A stretch of 64,000 nucleotides of DNA, taken from Ditylenchus dipsaci. Lineage: Eukaryota; Nematoda; Chromadorea; Rhabditida; Anguinidae. The notes under the pieces are model-generated. The model searched no databases and was not told the DNA's origin. It worked only from the letters and a program-made list of their open reading frames with translations. The position numbers and the translations under genes were made by a program. Of this stretch, positions 1 to 11,039 are shown piece by piece. The stretch covers positions 248,001-312,000 of the forward strand of contig SADC01001005.1 of NCBI GenBank assembly GCA_004194705.1, in the 5' to 3' direction. Position 1 is the stretch's first letter, and each line of letters starts with the position of its first letter.

Positions 1-276
1 GATCCAAGCATTCCAGCAGTTCGATACGTCGATAGGACGATTTTCGCTTATGAAATTATCAGCGGTTGGAAAAGCAGAAGCCTAAAACAGATTACAAGAG
101 ATCGAAACAAAGAAGCGATGAAAAATTGAGAGAGAAAGAAAATCCACATTTGAAATGCTTACAATAAAAAAAAACACAAAAATTAATACAAAATGCCAAT
201 TTAATTACGACAAATTAGGGTGGTCCCGCGCGAACTTAAATTTCGCAAATTGCTGTGCTTATCAAGTTTCATGGTC

Positions 277-505
277 CTTTAAAGGGAAAAGAAACTTTAT
301 ATAAGCATCGCCGAAGTCACAGGTTAGACTACCGCTGGGTAAATTCCTCATTTTTTTTCTTTGTTTCAAAAATTGGTGTCAAAACGATATCTAACAAGAT
401 GATCAACGCTGGGTTTCAAACTTGGCTAAAATAGGCTAAATTTCCGAAAACCAATAAGTTTTGGAGTTTTTGTTTGACTGTTTTGTTTTTTATTTTCTGA
501 CGATT
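277..505 (+). repeat. SINE-like dispersed repeat, copy 1
   Basis: Aligns by eye with 24305-24555 over most of its length: a CTTTAAAGGG start, a GTCACAGGTT(C/A)GACTAC block, then TTGGTGTC(C)AAA, ATC(AG)(A/T)CGCTGG, ATAGGCTAAATTTCCGAAAA and a TATTTTCTGAC end. The GGTT(C)GACTAC block resembles a tRNA B box (GGTTCGANNCC), which suggests a tRNA-derived SINE. The A box is not clear and the B box is degenerate here. A related 5' part lies on the minus strand at 49985-50065. Confidence 0.5.
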
Positions 506-785
506 TCCCTGTTCTTCTCATTCTTCTCAATCCCGAAATTTGTTCGGGATCCCGTCGGTATCCCGATTTTTTTTTCTGAAATCCCGATTAGCCAAAACAA
601 AAATTTGCGCCAAAAAAAAAGTGGATTTGCGTCAAAAAAAAAGTGTTTTTGCATCAGAAAAAAGTATTTTCCATTAAATTGTCACATTCGAATTGTCGCA
701 ATTTGAAATGCCGCAAGCTGTCGCTGGCCGAAAATTATGTTTTCAACACTATATGCTAAGAAAATTGGATATTTTTAAAAGTAAT

Positions 786-1035
786 TACCGTATTTCCTCT
801 AATAAGCGCCCTCGCTCTAATAAGCGCCCCCTCGACTTTGAGGGTCTGGATCTCCGTGTAGAACCAATATTTTGCAAAGCTGTTTGATACGTTTTCTTAA
901 CTCCCGCGAGCTCTACCGATTCCACTTTTTAGATTTTGGTTGAGCACCCAAAAATCTCGAAATCGAATTCCAATTTTCCGATTTTCGGGGGCTCGAAAAA
1001 TAAGCGCCCGGGCGCTTTTTAGAGGAAATACGGTA
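786..1035. repeat. TACCGTATTT MITE, copy 1
   Basis: Inverted-repeat element beginning TACCGTATTTCCTCTAATA and ending with the mirror form (TTTTTAGAGGAAATACGGTA). GCGCC-rich inner arms lie either side of an asymmetric centre containing GATTTTGGTTGAGCACCC. The same centre occurs in the copies at 6399-7767 and 44590-44837. It is a non-coding, non-autonomous DNA element. Confidence 0.75.
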
Positions 1036-1210
1036 TGCGCTAACAGAACCTCGAATTTTATCTAGAATAAAGTTATGAGCAGTCTAAACCGTCAGACATT
1101 CTTGGGGCACCATGTACATTGTGAACAACTATCAATCACCCATCAATCCGTCGATGATTAGCGTACAAACTGCCAATCATTACTATTTCAAAGAACAACA
1201 GTAACAATAA

Positions 1211-2058
1211 GGATGGTACTTTCTTCTTACCGCAAAACACTTGAAAATTACCGCAAATCATTTTTTATTACCGCAATTTGATTTTCCCGCAAAATACTTT
1301 TTTCTTACCGCAAAATACTTTTTTCTTACCGCAAAATACTTTTTTTCTTACCGCAAAATACTTTTTTCTTACCGCAAAATTTTCTCGTCGTTTTTAGTCA
1401 AAATTTTGCGGGAATTTGAATTTTTCAGTCAGGAAACAACTTGGATCCCTCAGAATCCCACCCCAGAATGGCAGAAGCCCCTGAAAGTTGGTTTTTTCGG
1501 GGTTTCCTAAAGGGGGGTTAACTTTTCGAGAAAAATCGATTGAGCGGATCAGATTTCGGGTCCGATGGGCTTAATCGCTCAGAATTCCAGGTTTATGGTG
1601 ATTTCGAGTGGTTCAGGGTGGAGTTGTGGGCGATTGAGCCGATCGGACCCGAAATCTGATCCGCTCAATCGAATTTTCGCAAAAAGTTTACCCCCCCTTT
1701 AGTAAACCCCGAAAAAACCAACTTTCAGGGGCTTCTGGCCATTCTGGGTGGGATTCTGAGGGATCCAAGTTGTTTCCTGACTGAAAAATTCAAATTCCCG
1801 CAAAATTTTGACTAAAAACGACGAGAAATTTTTTGCGGTAAGAAAAAAGTATTTTTGCGGTAAGAAAAAAGTATTTTGCGGTAAGAAAAAAGTATTTTGC
1901 GGTAAGAAAAAAGTATTTTGCGGTAAGAAAAAAGTATTTTGCGGGAAAATCAAATTGCGGTAAGAAAAAAGTATTTTGCGGGAAAATCAAATTGCGGTAA
2001 TAAAAAATGATTTGCGGTAATTTTCAAGTGTTTTGCGGTAAGAAAAAAAATATTATCC
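1211..2058. mobile_element. Fold-back MULE-type element, core A
   Basis: Non-coding fold-back element. Its ends are inverted tandem arrays of about 21 bp containing TTACCGCAAAATACTTTTTT (about 1225-1380 and inverted 1830-2045). Between them are inverted arms and a core with GATTGAGCGGATCAGATTTC, called core A here. The flanks TAACAATAA (1202-1210) and AAACAATAA (2059-2067) form a 9-bp target duplication with one mismatch, as for Mutator-like elements. Core A recurs at 10224-10929 and 60077-60799 inside quite different arrays. ORFs across the arrays are repeat translations. Confidence 0.8.
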
Positions 2059-2088
2059 AAACAATAACCATAATACAATTATTATTCC

Positions 2089-4479
2089 TCAACGCTTGTT
2101 CTTCCGGATCTTTTTCTGGAGTTGTGCTTCCTGTTGCTGATATTTAATCCTTTCATTCATAGCCAAAGTGAGGCGCTTCGTCTCCGTGCGCTCCTTTTCT
2201 CGCTGCTCCTGATCCTGACGCCAACTAAATCGGTATGTTAAAATATAAGTCACAAGACAATAAACGATCAGCACGCCTCACATCTCATGCATGTTCTCCG
2301 GTGATTCCATATTAACCGCTTCAGCACTGTCTTATTGTTCTTGCCACGTGTCATCAACGCAATCTGGAATGGTTGCTTTTCGGAATCACTTTCTGGCAAA
2401 ACTGATGAAGAGCTAACATTCATAGATGGTGATGGATTAGGTTCCGTAGCTAAAAATTACAGTATATATATAGACATTATAAAACGGACCTGTCGAAGAA
2501 ACTGACCAAAAGTAACCTTCCTTTCTAGCTTTTGTCTCGCTAAAAGAGGAACTTCCAGATCTGTCATAGGTCCTTCAAAGCGGAGGGAATAGTCTGAAAA
2601 GACACATGATAGAAATCCGAAACATTTATTTAAACATTTCGAGAGTTATTGTAGTACATCCATGCTGGTTTGCCTGTGAGAATATTTATTTATCTTTGCT
2701 TGTTTTCGAAGCTTTGAAACGATTGTAAAATTTTTATTGAGTTAGTTACTAATATAACTTTCAATTGGCAAAATTGGAATCCCTTAAAATTGTATACTAG
2801 TGGTAACTGCCAGTATGCCCTTATAGAAGAAATAAAGCTTTTGAACTAACCTGCATAGTTTCATTCATAATCCTGTCCAGGTCTCGCATAAAGTCTGAAT
2901 GCATTATTTTTAAGTTCAGTAAATAACGAGAGAGAGAAGAAGGGGAATAGAAGATACTTCAAAATATGTTTCTAGGTGATGCCGTATTTCCTCTAATTGC
3001 CGCCCCGGGGCGGCAATTTTTTTAAACTTCTAGTGGTCTGAAATTTCTGTTTCATTTACTGTTCAGCCTATGTAAAAAGTTTTAGAATTTCAGACCACTT
3101 GAGGTTAGGGGCGGTAATTAAAAAGGGGCTGCTATAAGAGGAAATACGGTAATGAAATTTGAATTTTCACCACTATCTTGCCCTTTATTATAAATTTCTA
3201 CTTGATTGTGTAAATCAGACCAGGAGTATCAAATAAAAAGTTGAAAAGGTAATAAGGTAATTTGGCGCTAGTAGCGAATACCCCCCCCGTACCAAGAATC
3301 CGACCTTTTAAAATTGCTGTAACTACCCTTGCAAACAAAAGTTTAGGCTTAGCCCTTAGGCTTGGGGGTAGGCCAGCGTACGGAAGTCGTGACTTATAAA
3401 TAGTTTACGCATATTTTCCTGGGTCTGGGACATAAATTTGGGTATTTTTTACTTAAATAAAAAAGTGAAAATCGTTGAGGGGGGGGTATTTGCTACTAGG
3501 GTCGATTATTTTAGCTGGCCCTATTTTTGACGTAAGAATGAAGATTATTTTTTCGTCAATTAAAGACAGGAGCAGGAAAGATATTAATCAAATCCTTTTC
3601 CCATCAGCACCTTGAGTAAGCCGAATTTGAAATAATTTACCTTCATCTTCAGGCAGGATGCAGTGATCAGTGTTCACACGGACATTCTCCTCGCTGTCGA
3701 CGATCACCTCATCAGAAAGCTTTTCGCTCTGCTTCTTACATTCTTCTTCTTCCTTTTTCACTGTCTGAATATAATTTGCTAAATATTAAATTGGCCTACA
3801 GGAATAAATACCTTTATTTCCTTTTCGGCTATATCACAATGGCCTTTACGATCGCGATGGCTAGCCTTGATACCCTGCATTTGTTTGGAGTCGTCACCAA
3901 TGTGCTTCTTAGTCACCTTGACTTTCATCTTTAGTCGCTGAGCAGTACTTCGCGTATCTTTGCAGGCATCAGCAGTTTTGCTCCGCTCTATCTCCAATCT
4001 GTAAGACGAAACTAAATAGGGATCAGTAGTAGTATAAAAGAGACCTACTTAGCCTTGTCACGATTAATCCCTTCAAACTCATTTCGAAGCTGACTGATTT
4101 TGGACTTATACTGCTTTTCGACCACAGGAACTGCGTTTTTCTCGATCTGTTCGGAATCACACCCTTGGATGAGACGACGGGCATTCTCAGTTTTTAGGTT
4201 TCGAATGCGCTAAATAGACCGATGATCATAGGTACTTTATAACAGCAAGGGACCCACCTCCGTGTAGACAGCCAATCGGTCATTCAATCCGCCAAGTTTA
4301 TCCTTTTTCTGCGGTCGAAGGCGCGCATTCAGACTCTCATTCGGAGGAGAGGAGGTGCTGAAAATCGCTTTGGTTACTGAAAACTACAATGAATCTGAGA
4401 GCTACCTATCAGCCGTCGATTTCGCAGAGTCAGGAACGACAGAAATATTTTTCGCCGCTGTTTTCCGATTTGAAGACAT
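2089..4479 (-). CDS. Lamin-like intermediate-filament protein, divergent
   Basis: Multi-exon gene with exons 4406-4479, 4258-4357, 4049-4209, 3812-3998, 3641-3764, 2851-2894, 2507-2593, about 2250-2449 and 2089 to about 2225. The first six join in phase with GT...AG borders. The start MSSNRKTAAKN precedes LNDRLAVYTERIRNLKTEN, which matches the coil 1A start of lamins (LNDRLA-YIDRVR-LE-EN). A charged coiled coil follows, and a segment ending ENVRVNTDHCILPEDEDF resembles the end of lamin coil 1B. Lamins polymerise under the inner nuclear membrane. The C-terminal half is not lamin-like: I see no Ig-fold tail and no CaaX box, and the phase breaks between the exons at 2894 and 2593. The last exon is a charged helix ending KKIRKNKR. 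It may be a truncated paralogue. Intron 2895-3640 holds two MITEs. The family call is good; the integrity of the C-terminus is doubtful. Confidence 0.65.
2980..3151. repeat. TACCGTATTT MITE in an intron
   Basis: GCCGTATTTCCTCTAATTGCCGCC at one end, cut here to its first 20 bases as GCCGTATTTCCTCTAATTGC, and GAGGAAATACGGTA at the other. CCCCGGGG and GCCGC arms surround a short AT-rich centre. It is a member of the family at 786-1035 and lies in the intron 2895-3640 of the lamin-like gene. Confidence 0.75.
3264..3503. repeat. GGCGCTAGTAGCG MITE, copy 1
   Basis: About 240 bp with inverted ends GGCGCTAGTAGCGAATACCC and GGGGTATTTGCTACTAGGGTC. Poly-C lies just inside the left end and poly-G just inside the right. 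A second copy in the same orientation lies at 9461-9705 and is collinear throughout, including the shared GCTTAGCCCTTAGGCTTGGG segment. Non-coding. Confidence 0.75.
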
Positions 4480-4861
4480 AATCTTGTCGATTGAAAACTG
4501 AAAAAATGACAAAAAATAACCGTATTTTTTTCTCACAAGGGAGGGACCCTGACTGTGACCTGGGGTTTTATTCGATAATTTTTTTTATGCGCGTATTCTT
4601 GTAGAGCCTTCCTAAATCCCATGTGAATTTGGCTCCACACCTCTAAAACTCAAAAATTTTTAGAAATCACACAAGGCCCAAGGGTCAGTTATGAAAAACC
4701 ATACTATAGGGAACGATACACAACTGTCATGATTCCCAACTGTCATGACCCGACTGTCATGAGTGCCAACTGTCATGACCTGACTGTCATGAGTCCAACG
4801 GTCATGGTTATATATCTCCCCAGCATATATGTCCAAAAATCCCAATCTACCACATTTATTT
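4480..4861. other. Gene-free stretch with a 15-bp tandem array
   Basis: This is the upstream region of the lamin-like gene. At about 4726-4806 GTCATGA recurs six times with a period near 15 bp (spacers such as CCCGACT and GTGCCAACT). I see no inverted partner for this array. Short ORFs across it are repeat translations. Confidence 0.6.
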
Positions 4862-5058
4862 GGTTCGTACTCATTGGGCGCCCTCGTTTGGGCGCTTTCA
4901 TTTGGGCGCCATTATTATAGTGATTTTCAAGCTCAACCGTGATTTTCAACCTCCAACCTCAGTGGTCCAGATCCACTTTCAATGGTCTAGATGTACTTAT
5001 CAATAGTTCAGATCTACCCTCAGCGGTCCTCGACCAATTCGTCCTCGGTGAATTCACC

Positions 5059-5777
5059 GACTGCCCTACGACTCGATACACATTATGACTCGATACAACG
5101 ACTCGATACAATTACGACTCGATACAACGACTCGATACAATTACGACTCGATACAACGACTCGATACACTTTCTCAATCGATACACTTTCTCAAACAATT
5201 GACCGCGTGGACAATTGACCGCCTGGACAATCGACCGCCTGGGCCGTTTGACCCCCGTGGCTTTTTGACTACTTAGACGCTAAAACCGATAAAGACGTCC
5301 TTTCCGACCACTTTCTTTCGAAATTTTTGACTTTTCTAGATATTCTACCTGCCTGCCTTCGGCAGGCAACCTAATTCAATAGGAAGCCCTTTGGGGGTAC
5401 ATGGTCCGGGATAAGGGCTGACCCTTTGGGGTACATGGTCAAAAAGTCAACACATAGTCAAAAAGCCACGGGGGGGGGGTCAAACGGCCCAGGCGGTCAA
5501 TCGTCCAGGCGGTCAATTGTCCAGTCGGTCAATTGTCCAGGCGGTCAATTGTCCTGCTCCCAACACCAGTGAAACAAAACGAAAACAAATCAATGAAACA
5601 AAGGAATATTAGCAGGGTTTTCAATCAGGATGTTTTCAAAAGGAGCTTCAAAAGGAGCTTTAAAAAGTGTATCGAGTCGTTGTATCGAGTCGTAATTGTA
5701 TCGAGTCGTTGTATCGAGTCGTAATTGTATCGAGTCGTTGTATCGAGTCATAATGTGTATCGAGTCGTTGGTATACC
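5059..5777. mobile_element. Fold-back MULE-type element, core B
   Basis: The ends are inverted arrays of CGACTCGATACAA and CGACTCGATACAATTA units (5066-5175 and inverted 5665-5768). Inside these lies a second pair of inverted arrays with the unit CAATTGACCGCCTGGA (5195-5260 and inverted 5480-5555). The centre, core B, contains CCTGCCTGCCTTCGGCAGGC and GGTACATGGTCCGGGATAAG. The duplication GAATTCACC is exact at 5050-5058 and 5778-5786. Core B is repeated almost unchanged at about 56740-56900, inside the element 50968-57110, whose arrays are unrelated. Confidence 0.85.
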
Positions 5778-5944
5778 GAATTCACCTTCTAAGGTGGTCT
5801 GACCAAAATTATAGTGAATTTTTTTTCTGAGTAAAAGGACAGTTCGCAACGGTTCTTTCAAATTATATTTTTTTCTATGTTAAAGTTTTGCTGGATGTCT
5901 CATGTACCAACAAAACCAAGTGGTCGTCTACTTGTATAATTTTT

Positions 5945-6197
5945 TTTTATGTTTATCGGGTTCCGAAACGATTTTTCTGCACTAATTCGAGCATGCTGAA
6001 GATGGTTTAACAGTGGTGCAATTACGTTTTATGGAGAAATTTTCGAGTTATTGCTAACGATTGATTTTGATAAATCAAGAATTAGTAATAACTCAAAAAT
6101 TTTTCGATAAAACGTGATTTTACCATTGTCAAACCATCTTCAGCATTCTCGAATTAGTGCAGAAAAATTATTTCGGAACCCGAAAAACATTTAAAAA
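5945..6197. repeat. Long hairpin repeat
   Basis: Near-perfect inverted repeat: GGGTTCCGAAACGATTTTTC at about 5958 pairs with the mirror form ending near 6190. The arms are about 110 bp with a small centre near 6070. A degenerate relative of one arm (ACTATTGTCAAACCTTCTTT) lies at about 28630-28720. Non-coding. Confidence 0.7.
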
Positions 6198-6477
6198 AAT
6201 TGATCCAAGTGGATGACCACTTGGTTCAGGACCACTTGGTCTAAATTGGGAGGGTTGCTGCAGAGCTTCATATACACATCACCGAGGTTGTTGGTTCAAG
6301 CCCCCTTAGTGTAAACTTTATTTTTCACCTCTATTTTAAACTAGCTAAATGAGCTCTAACTATATGGCCGCAAGTTGAGTCGTTTATCGTTCATGATTTA
6401 CCGTATTTTCTCTATTAAACGCCCCCTCTTCAATAAACGCCCCTCTCATAAACGCCCCCCTTCAGTGACCTATATCT

Positions 6478-7576
6478 AGGGTTGGTAATTCTCCGGAGAA
6501 ATACTTTCCGGGTAATTACCGGGTAATTACCGGTAATTACCCGAAAAGCGGAGAAATACTATTTGCTGATACCTAAACCATCTGGATGGTACCCAACCAC
6601 CTGAATGGTACCCAAACCACCGGTATGGTACCTAAATCACCTGGATAGTGCCCAAACCATCTGGATGTTACCCGAAACACCTGGACGGTACCCAAACCAT
6701 CTGGATATCACTCAAAACACCTGGATATTACCCAACACCTGGATGGTACCCAAATCACATGGATGGTACCAAACCATCTGGATATCACTCAAAACAGCTG
6801 GATATTACCCAACCACCTGGATGGTACCCAAATCACATGGATGGTACCCAAACCCCCTGGATAGTACCCGAACCATCTGGATATTAATTAAAACACCTAG
6901 ATGATACCTAGACCATCTGGATGATACCTAAACCAAAAAATTTCTGGCTGAGTAGGGTAGGTGGATTAAGTGAATGGTGAAAAAAGTGATAAAAAAGTGA
7001 ATGGTTGAAAAAAAAGAAAAAAGTGAATGGTTAGTGGCGATTGTGATATTGTCGACCATAATTGCCATTAAATTGTCTATGAAGAAAGCAATTACCGTAT
7101 TTCCTCTAATAAGGCGGCCCGCTCTAATAAGGCGGCCCCCTCATTTTTTTGACTAAAATTTCAGAGTTAAGGGCATTTTTGATTGACAATTTTCAGATTT
7201 TTGGGGGTTTGAAAAATAAGGCGGCCGGCCGCCTTTTTAGAGGAAATACGGTATACTTGTAAAATAAAAATATTCAAATATATCAGCGTAAAAATGAAGA
7301 AGATATCGCAGAAAAATAAAATAATGAAAAAATGTATCAGCTGGGAGTCGAACCTTCGACGTTTAAAAGGAGACCAGTAGTGTAAAGGAAAAGCATGGCT
7401 CAAGCGGGAAGTGATTCCTGCATAATTAGGAAGTAAATATTGCCTCCCGAGCAATAAATACTAAAAATAGTATTTCTCCGATTTTTCTCTACGGAGAAAT
7501 ACTTAGTATTTCTCCGGGTATTACCCGGGTAATTACCCGGAGAATTACCCGGGTAATTACCCATCACTCAACCCTA
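6478..7576. mobile_element. Array-bearing element inserted in a MITE
   Basis: The ends are AGGGTTGGTAATTC and its near mirror ATCACTCAACCCTA, with palindromic GGGTAATTACCC and CTCCGGAGAAATAC motifs next to both. The duplication CCTATATCT is exact at 6469-6477 and 7577-7585. Inside the left end is a tandem array at about 6575-6945 with a period near 22 bp (ACCATCTGGATGGTACCCAA), with no inverted copy on the right. The TACCGTATTT MITE 7093-7253 lies within. No transposase was seen; ORFs over the array are translations of the repeat. Confidence 0.75.
7093..7253. repeat. TACCGTATTT MITE, GGCGGCC subtype
   Basis: TACCGTATTTCCTCTAATAA at 7093 and TTTTTAGAGGAAATACGGTA ending at 7253. The inner arms are AAGGCGGCC rather than AAGCGCC. 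It is a third nesting level, inside 6478-7576, which lies inside the MITE 6399-7767. Confidence 0.75.
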
Positions 7577-8499
7577 CCTATATCTCAGCCCAAAAAAAAA
7601 TTTTGCAAATCTGTTTTTTGCGTTTTCTTAATTAGCACGAGTTTACCTAATTCCACTTTTCAGATTTTGGTTGAGCACCCAAAAATCTCAAAATCGAAAT
7701 AATTTTTTCCGATTTTTTAAGGGTTGAAAAATAAACGCCCCGGGCGTTTAATAGAGAAAATACGGTAAGTAATAAAGTAACACTTCACACCGATGATCGG
7801 GGGAGAGGGAGCATATGATACCGCTGTCAAAATTATTTAGATAGATACTCTTTTAAGTCACGTACCTACCTCGGCAGTGGCTTTTTTAGTAAAGTTGCTT
7901 TTGGGTATTATTAAACATGTTCAACGCTTGGTTTTGGGTAAGATACTATGGTTTTTAATTATTTTTGACAAAATCTAAAATTTTGGATTTTGGAGCTGGA
8001 TACTCTTTTTAGGCAAATACCCGATGGTTAACATGCTAGCTCGGAAGTTAACATAGCCTTTTCAGACTATTTAAATAATTTTAAAATCACTATATAATAA
8101 TGGCGCCCAATGAGTGTGTACGATTTATTTAACTTAAAGGTTAACAAATTCCCCTTCCAAAATTTTGAGCTCACACTTTTAAATTCTGGTGCTAGCAGAC
8201 ATTACTTTTTCTTGAAATAACGACCATAAATATTCATTATAAGATCAGTAATTCTCAAGTTGGATAGGGTTTTCAAAGTGATGAAGATGAAGAGAAAGTT
8301 GTTCATATTCGAGCTCTGCTTCCTCAGATTGTTCAGAATTCGAACGACAGTATGATTTGTTGAGCCTACTATAGAATTCATGCCCTCGGTTTGAAAAATT
8401 CTGGCTCTCTTCTCTGTTGATGCTGTCATATCTCGCTTTGGCCTTAGGTATCTTCTTTCTTTTGTTCCTTTTTTTCAGCCCTCGGTTTCTCTTCATGTT

Positions 8500-8930
8500 T
8501 TCAGTGTTTTCAAACTCATCCTCAACTTTTAGCCTCAATTTTTTCAACATCGCCTGTAAATGTCATTTTTATTTCTTTTTGGAAATCGGTTTGATACGTT
8601 TTGTTCAGCATTAAAAGTTGAGGATAGGGGTTAGAGAAAAAATTCACCCCCGTTTTCCGCCAAAAAAATCGATAAAAAGCTGCCTGAAGGTAAAAATTCC
8701 CATTCCTAAACTCAACCGGTTAAGTTTAGCAAATTTTCAACTTCAGGCAATTTTTTATCGATTTTTTTTGGCGAAAACGGGGCTGAATTTTTTCTCTAAC
8801 CTCTATCCTCAACTTTTAATGCTGAACAAACGTATCAAACAGATTTCCAAAAAGAAATAAAAAATGACATTTACAGGCGATGTTAAAAAGTTGAGGCTAA
8901 AGTTGAGGATGAGTTTTGAAAACACTGAAT
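8500..8930. repeat. 430-bp hairpin repeat
   Basis: Near-perfect palindrome. TTTTCAGTGTTTTCAAACTC at the left is mirrored by GAGTTTTGAAAACACTGAA at 8911-8929. Pairing continues through GTTGAGGATAGGGGTTAGAG to a centre near 8715. No gene was seen between this repeat and 9460. Confidence 0.75.
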
Positions 8931-9460
8931 ACATTTTACAGATTGCAAAGATCTATAACACATAAAAAGTTACGACCGTTTTTCGTACTTTCGTGGCAAG
9001 GCAAAAAATAAAAAACTTCCAAGTTTCAGAGGGTTCTAGCAAAAAATTTTATGGGAAAATTTTCAAAACCAGAAACGCCATCTTGTTTAGCGTTAAGTTC
9101 TGAGCCAGGAATCCCGAATGTCACTCATCGGAGTCGGACTGTTAAGCCAATTTTTAATTAACCGGATTTTTTTGCACTCAGATTATGACTTCCGGGCGCT
9201 ACCCAGGTTCTTAAATTAGCAGTTATAATAAAGTACTGTTTCGAAAAAGTCAAAGTTTATAAAAAAATGGTTTCGCCAAAAACAGGTTCAAAGAAAGACC
9301 GTTTCTGAAAAGAATGTGTTTGAGCAATATACATTTTAGAAACACACATTTGACAAAGAAAGTGCTTCAGAAAAATTACCGATCTTTCTAAAATATCGAT
9401 TTGTTGTTATTTTGTGACGGTTCATAATTTTAGATAGCCATGGAGGGTATTAGGATTTTT

Positions 9461-9705
9461 GGCGCTAGTAGCGAATACCCCCCCCCCCCCCCAAGCATCC
9501 GACCTTTAAAATTGCTGTAACTACCCTTGCAAACAACAAGTTTAGGCTTAGCCCTTAGGCTTGGGGGTAGGCCAGCGTACGGAAGTTATGACTAATGAAG
9601 AGTTTGCGCACATTTTCCGGGTCTGGGACATATATTTGGGTACTTTTTACTAAAGTAAAAAAAGTGAAAATCGTTGGGGGGGGGGGGGTATTCGCTACTA
9701 GCGTC
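9461..9705. repeat. GGCGCTAGTAGCG MITE, copy 2
   Basis: Same orientation and organisation as 3264-3503. The ends are GGCGCTAGTAGCGAATACCC and GGGTATTCGCTACTAGCGTC, with long poly-C and poly-G tracts next to them. It is collinear with copy 1 by eye, with scattered substitutions and differing homopolymer lengths. Confidence 0.75.
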
Positions 9706-9713
9706 GGATTTTT

Positions 9714-10020
9714 CAAAAAAAATTTGATGAAAAAATCACATTCAATGCACCATTCGAAAGCTCTTTCATTTCTCTACAAAATGACATGTCCAAAGTTTTT
9801 TTAGAAAAATACAGGACTGAGAAACGGATGGTTGAAGTTAAAAAAAGTAAAAACCCCTCCTTTTGCCTTATTTTTAGCCTTTTTTGTCTTGTCTAAATTC
9901 AACTGTCCGTTTCTCAGTCCTGTATTTTTCTAAAAAAACTTTGGACATGTCATTTTGTAGAGAAATGAAAGAGCTTTCGAATGGTGCATTGAATGTGATT
10001 TTTTCATCAAAATTTTTTTG
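9714..10020. repeat. Long hairpin repeat
   Basis: Arms of about 130 bp. AAATTTGATGAAAAAATCAC and TACAGGACTGAGAAACGG on the left mirror CCGTTTCTCAGTCCTGTA and GTGATTTTTTCATC on the right. A short asymmetric centre lies near 9865. It abuts the MITE ending at 9705. Confidence 0.75.
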
Positions 10021-10223
10021 AGAAAAGCTATTATTTATGTGGCTAAACAGTCATTTACCTTAGATGTTCCTTTATTTTGACTAGAAATCGACGCTTTTAT
10101 CTTGATGGTCATAACTTTTTTCATAATGACCAAAAAAATAAGTTTGACCAACCAAATTGTAGCTGAGAAACAGGGCTTACAAACAGTAATCAAGCATTGA
10201 CAATAGACGTGAACAAAAAAAAG

Positions 10224-10929
10224 GGACAATACTTTTTCTCCGACTAAAACACTTTTTTTCCGACTAAAATATTTTTTTTTCCGACTAATTTTATTTCCGA
10301 CTAAAACACTTTTTTCTCCGACTAAAATACTTTTTTTTCCGACTAATTTTGATTCTCGACACGAAATCAACCATTTTTAAAAAATTTTGTGTGAAATTCA
10401 AGGGTGGGCAAAGACCAGATGGCTGGAGACCCACTCCGGAATGGCCAAAAGGCCAAAATTATTGGTTTTTTGGGGTTTACTAAAGGGGAGTAAACTTTTT
10501 GAGAAAAATCGATTGAGCGGATCAGATTTCGGGTCCGATCGGCTTAATCGCCCACAACTCCACCCTGAACCACTCGAAACCACCATAAACCTGGAATTCT
10601 GAGCGATTAAGCCGATCGGACCCGGAATCTGATCCGCTCAATCGATTTTTCTCGAAAAGTTTACTCCCCCTTTAGTAAACCCCCAAAAACCAATAATTTG
10701 GCCTTTTGGCCATTCCGGAGTGGGTCTCCAGCCATCTGGTCTTTGCCCACCCTTGAATTTCACACAAAATTTTTTAAAAATGGTTGATTTCGTGTCGAGA
10801 ATCAAAATTAGTCGGAAAAAAAAGTATTTAGTCGGAGAAAAAGTGTTTTAGTCGGAAATAAAATTAGTCGGAAAAAAAATATTTTAGTCGGAAAAAAAAG
10901 TGTTTTAGTCGGAGAAAAAAGTATTGTCC
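10224..10929. mobile_element. Fold-back MULE-type element, core A
   Basis: The ends are GGACAATACTTTTTCTCCGA and its mirror, carrying inverted arrays of CTCCGACTAAAACACTTTTT-like units (10230-10350 and inverted 10805-10920). The arms are inverted, and the centre has core A (GATTGAGCGGATCAGATTTC, GGGTCCGAT, CTTAATCGC). The duplication AAAAAAAAG is exact at 10215-10223 and 10930-10938, though it is a low-complexity target. The core orientation is flipped relative to 1211-2058. Non-coding. Confidence 0.8.
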
Positions 10930-11039
10930 AAAAAAAAGTTATCACATCAATAAAGTTCATTTTACAAAAAGTTCCTATCATTACACAGTGTTTCAAAACA
11001 CAAAAATCTATTTGGTTCATTTTTAGACAAAACGCCAAG

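Larger units (their letters stand above)
6399..7767. repeat. TACCGTATTT MITE split by an insertion
   Basis: The left half, TACCGTATTTTCTCTATTAA to CCTATATCT, is at 6399-6477. The right half, CAGCCC to TAATAGAGAAAATACGGTA, is at 7586-7767. Joined, they match the intact copy at 44590-44837, including TTGCAAATCTGTTT and GATTTTGGTTGAGCACCC. The split is the element 6478-7576 plus its target duplication, so this MITE is the older insertion. Confidence 0.75.
4862..8121. mobile_element. Putative outer fold-back element
   Basis: Inverted ends GGTTCGTACTCATTGGGCGCC (first 20 bases) at 4862 and GGCGCCCAATGAGTGTGTAC ending at 8121. The flanks CATTTATTT (4853-4861) and GATTTATTT (8122-8130) form a 9-bp duplication with one mismatch. 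A short GGGCGC(C) array lies inside the left end. The interior consists of other elements (5059-5777, the hairpin 5945-6197 and the MITE 6399-7767). No transposase was seen. The ends are short, so the call is tentative. Confidence 0.45.

Noticed and set aside
7335..7445. tRNA-like segment on the minus strand (GGTTCGACTCCC)
   Set aside because: The T-arm stem does not pair and no acceptor or anticodon stem can be built; it is at best a SINE-like fragment.
8245..8550. 101-codon minus ORF with a basic stretch and an acidic C-terminus
   Set aside because: Its N-terminal part is the arm of the hairpin 8500-8930, and no splice partners or homology were recognised.
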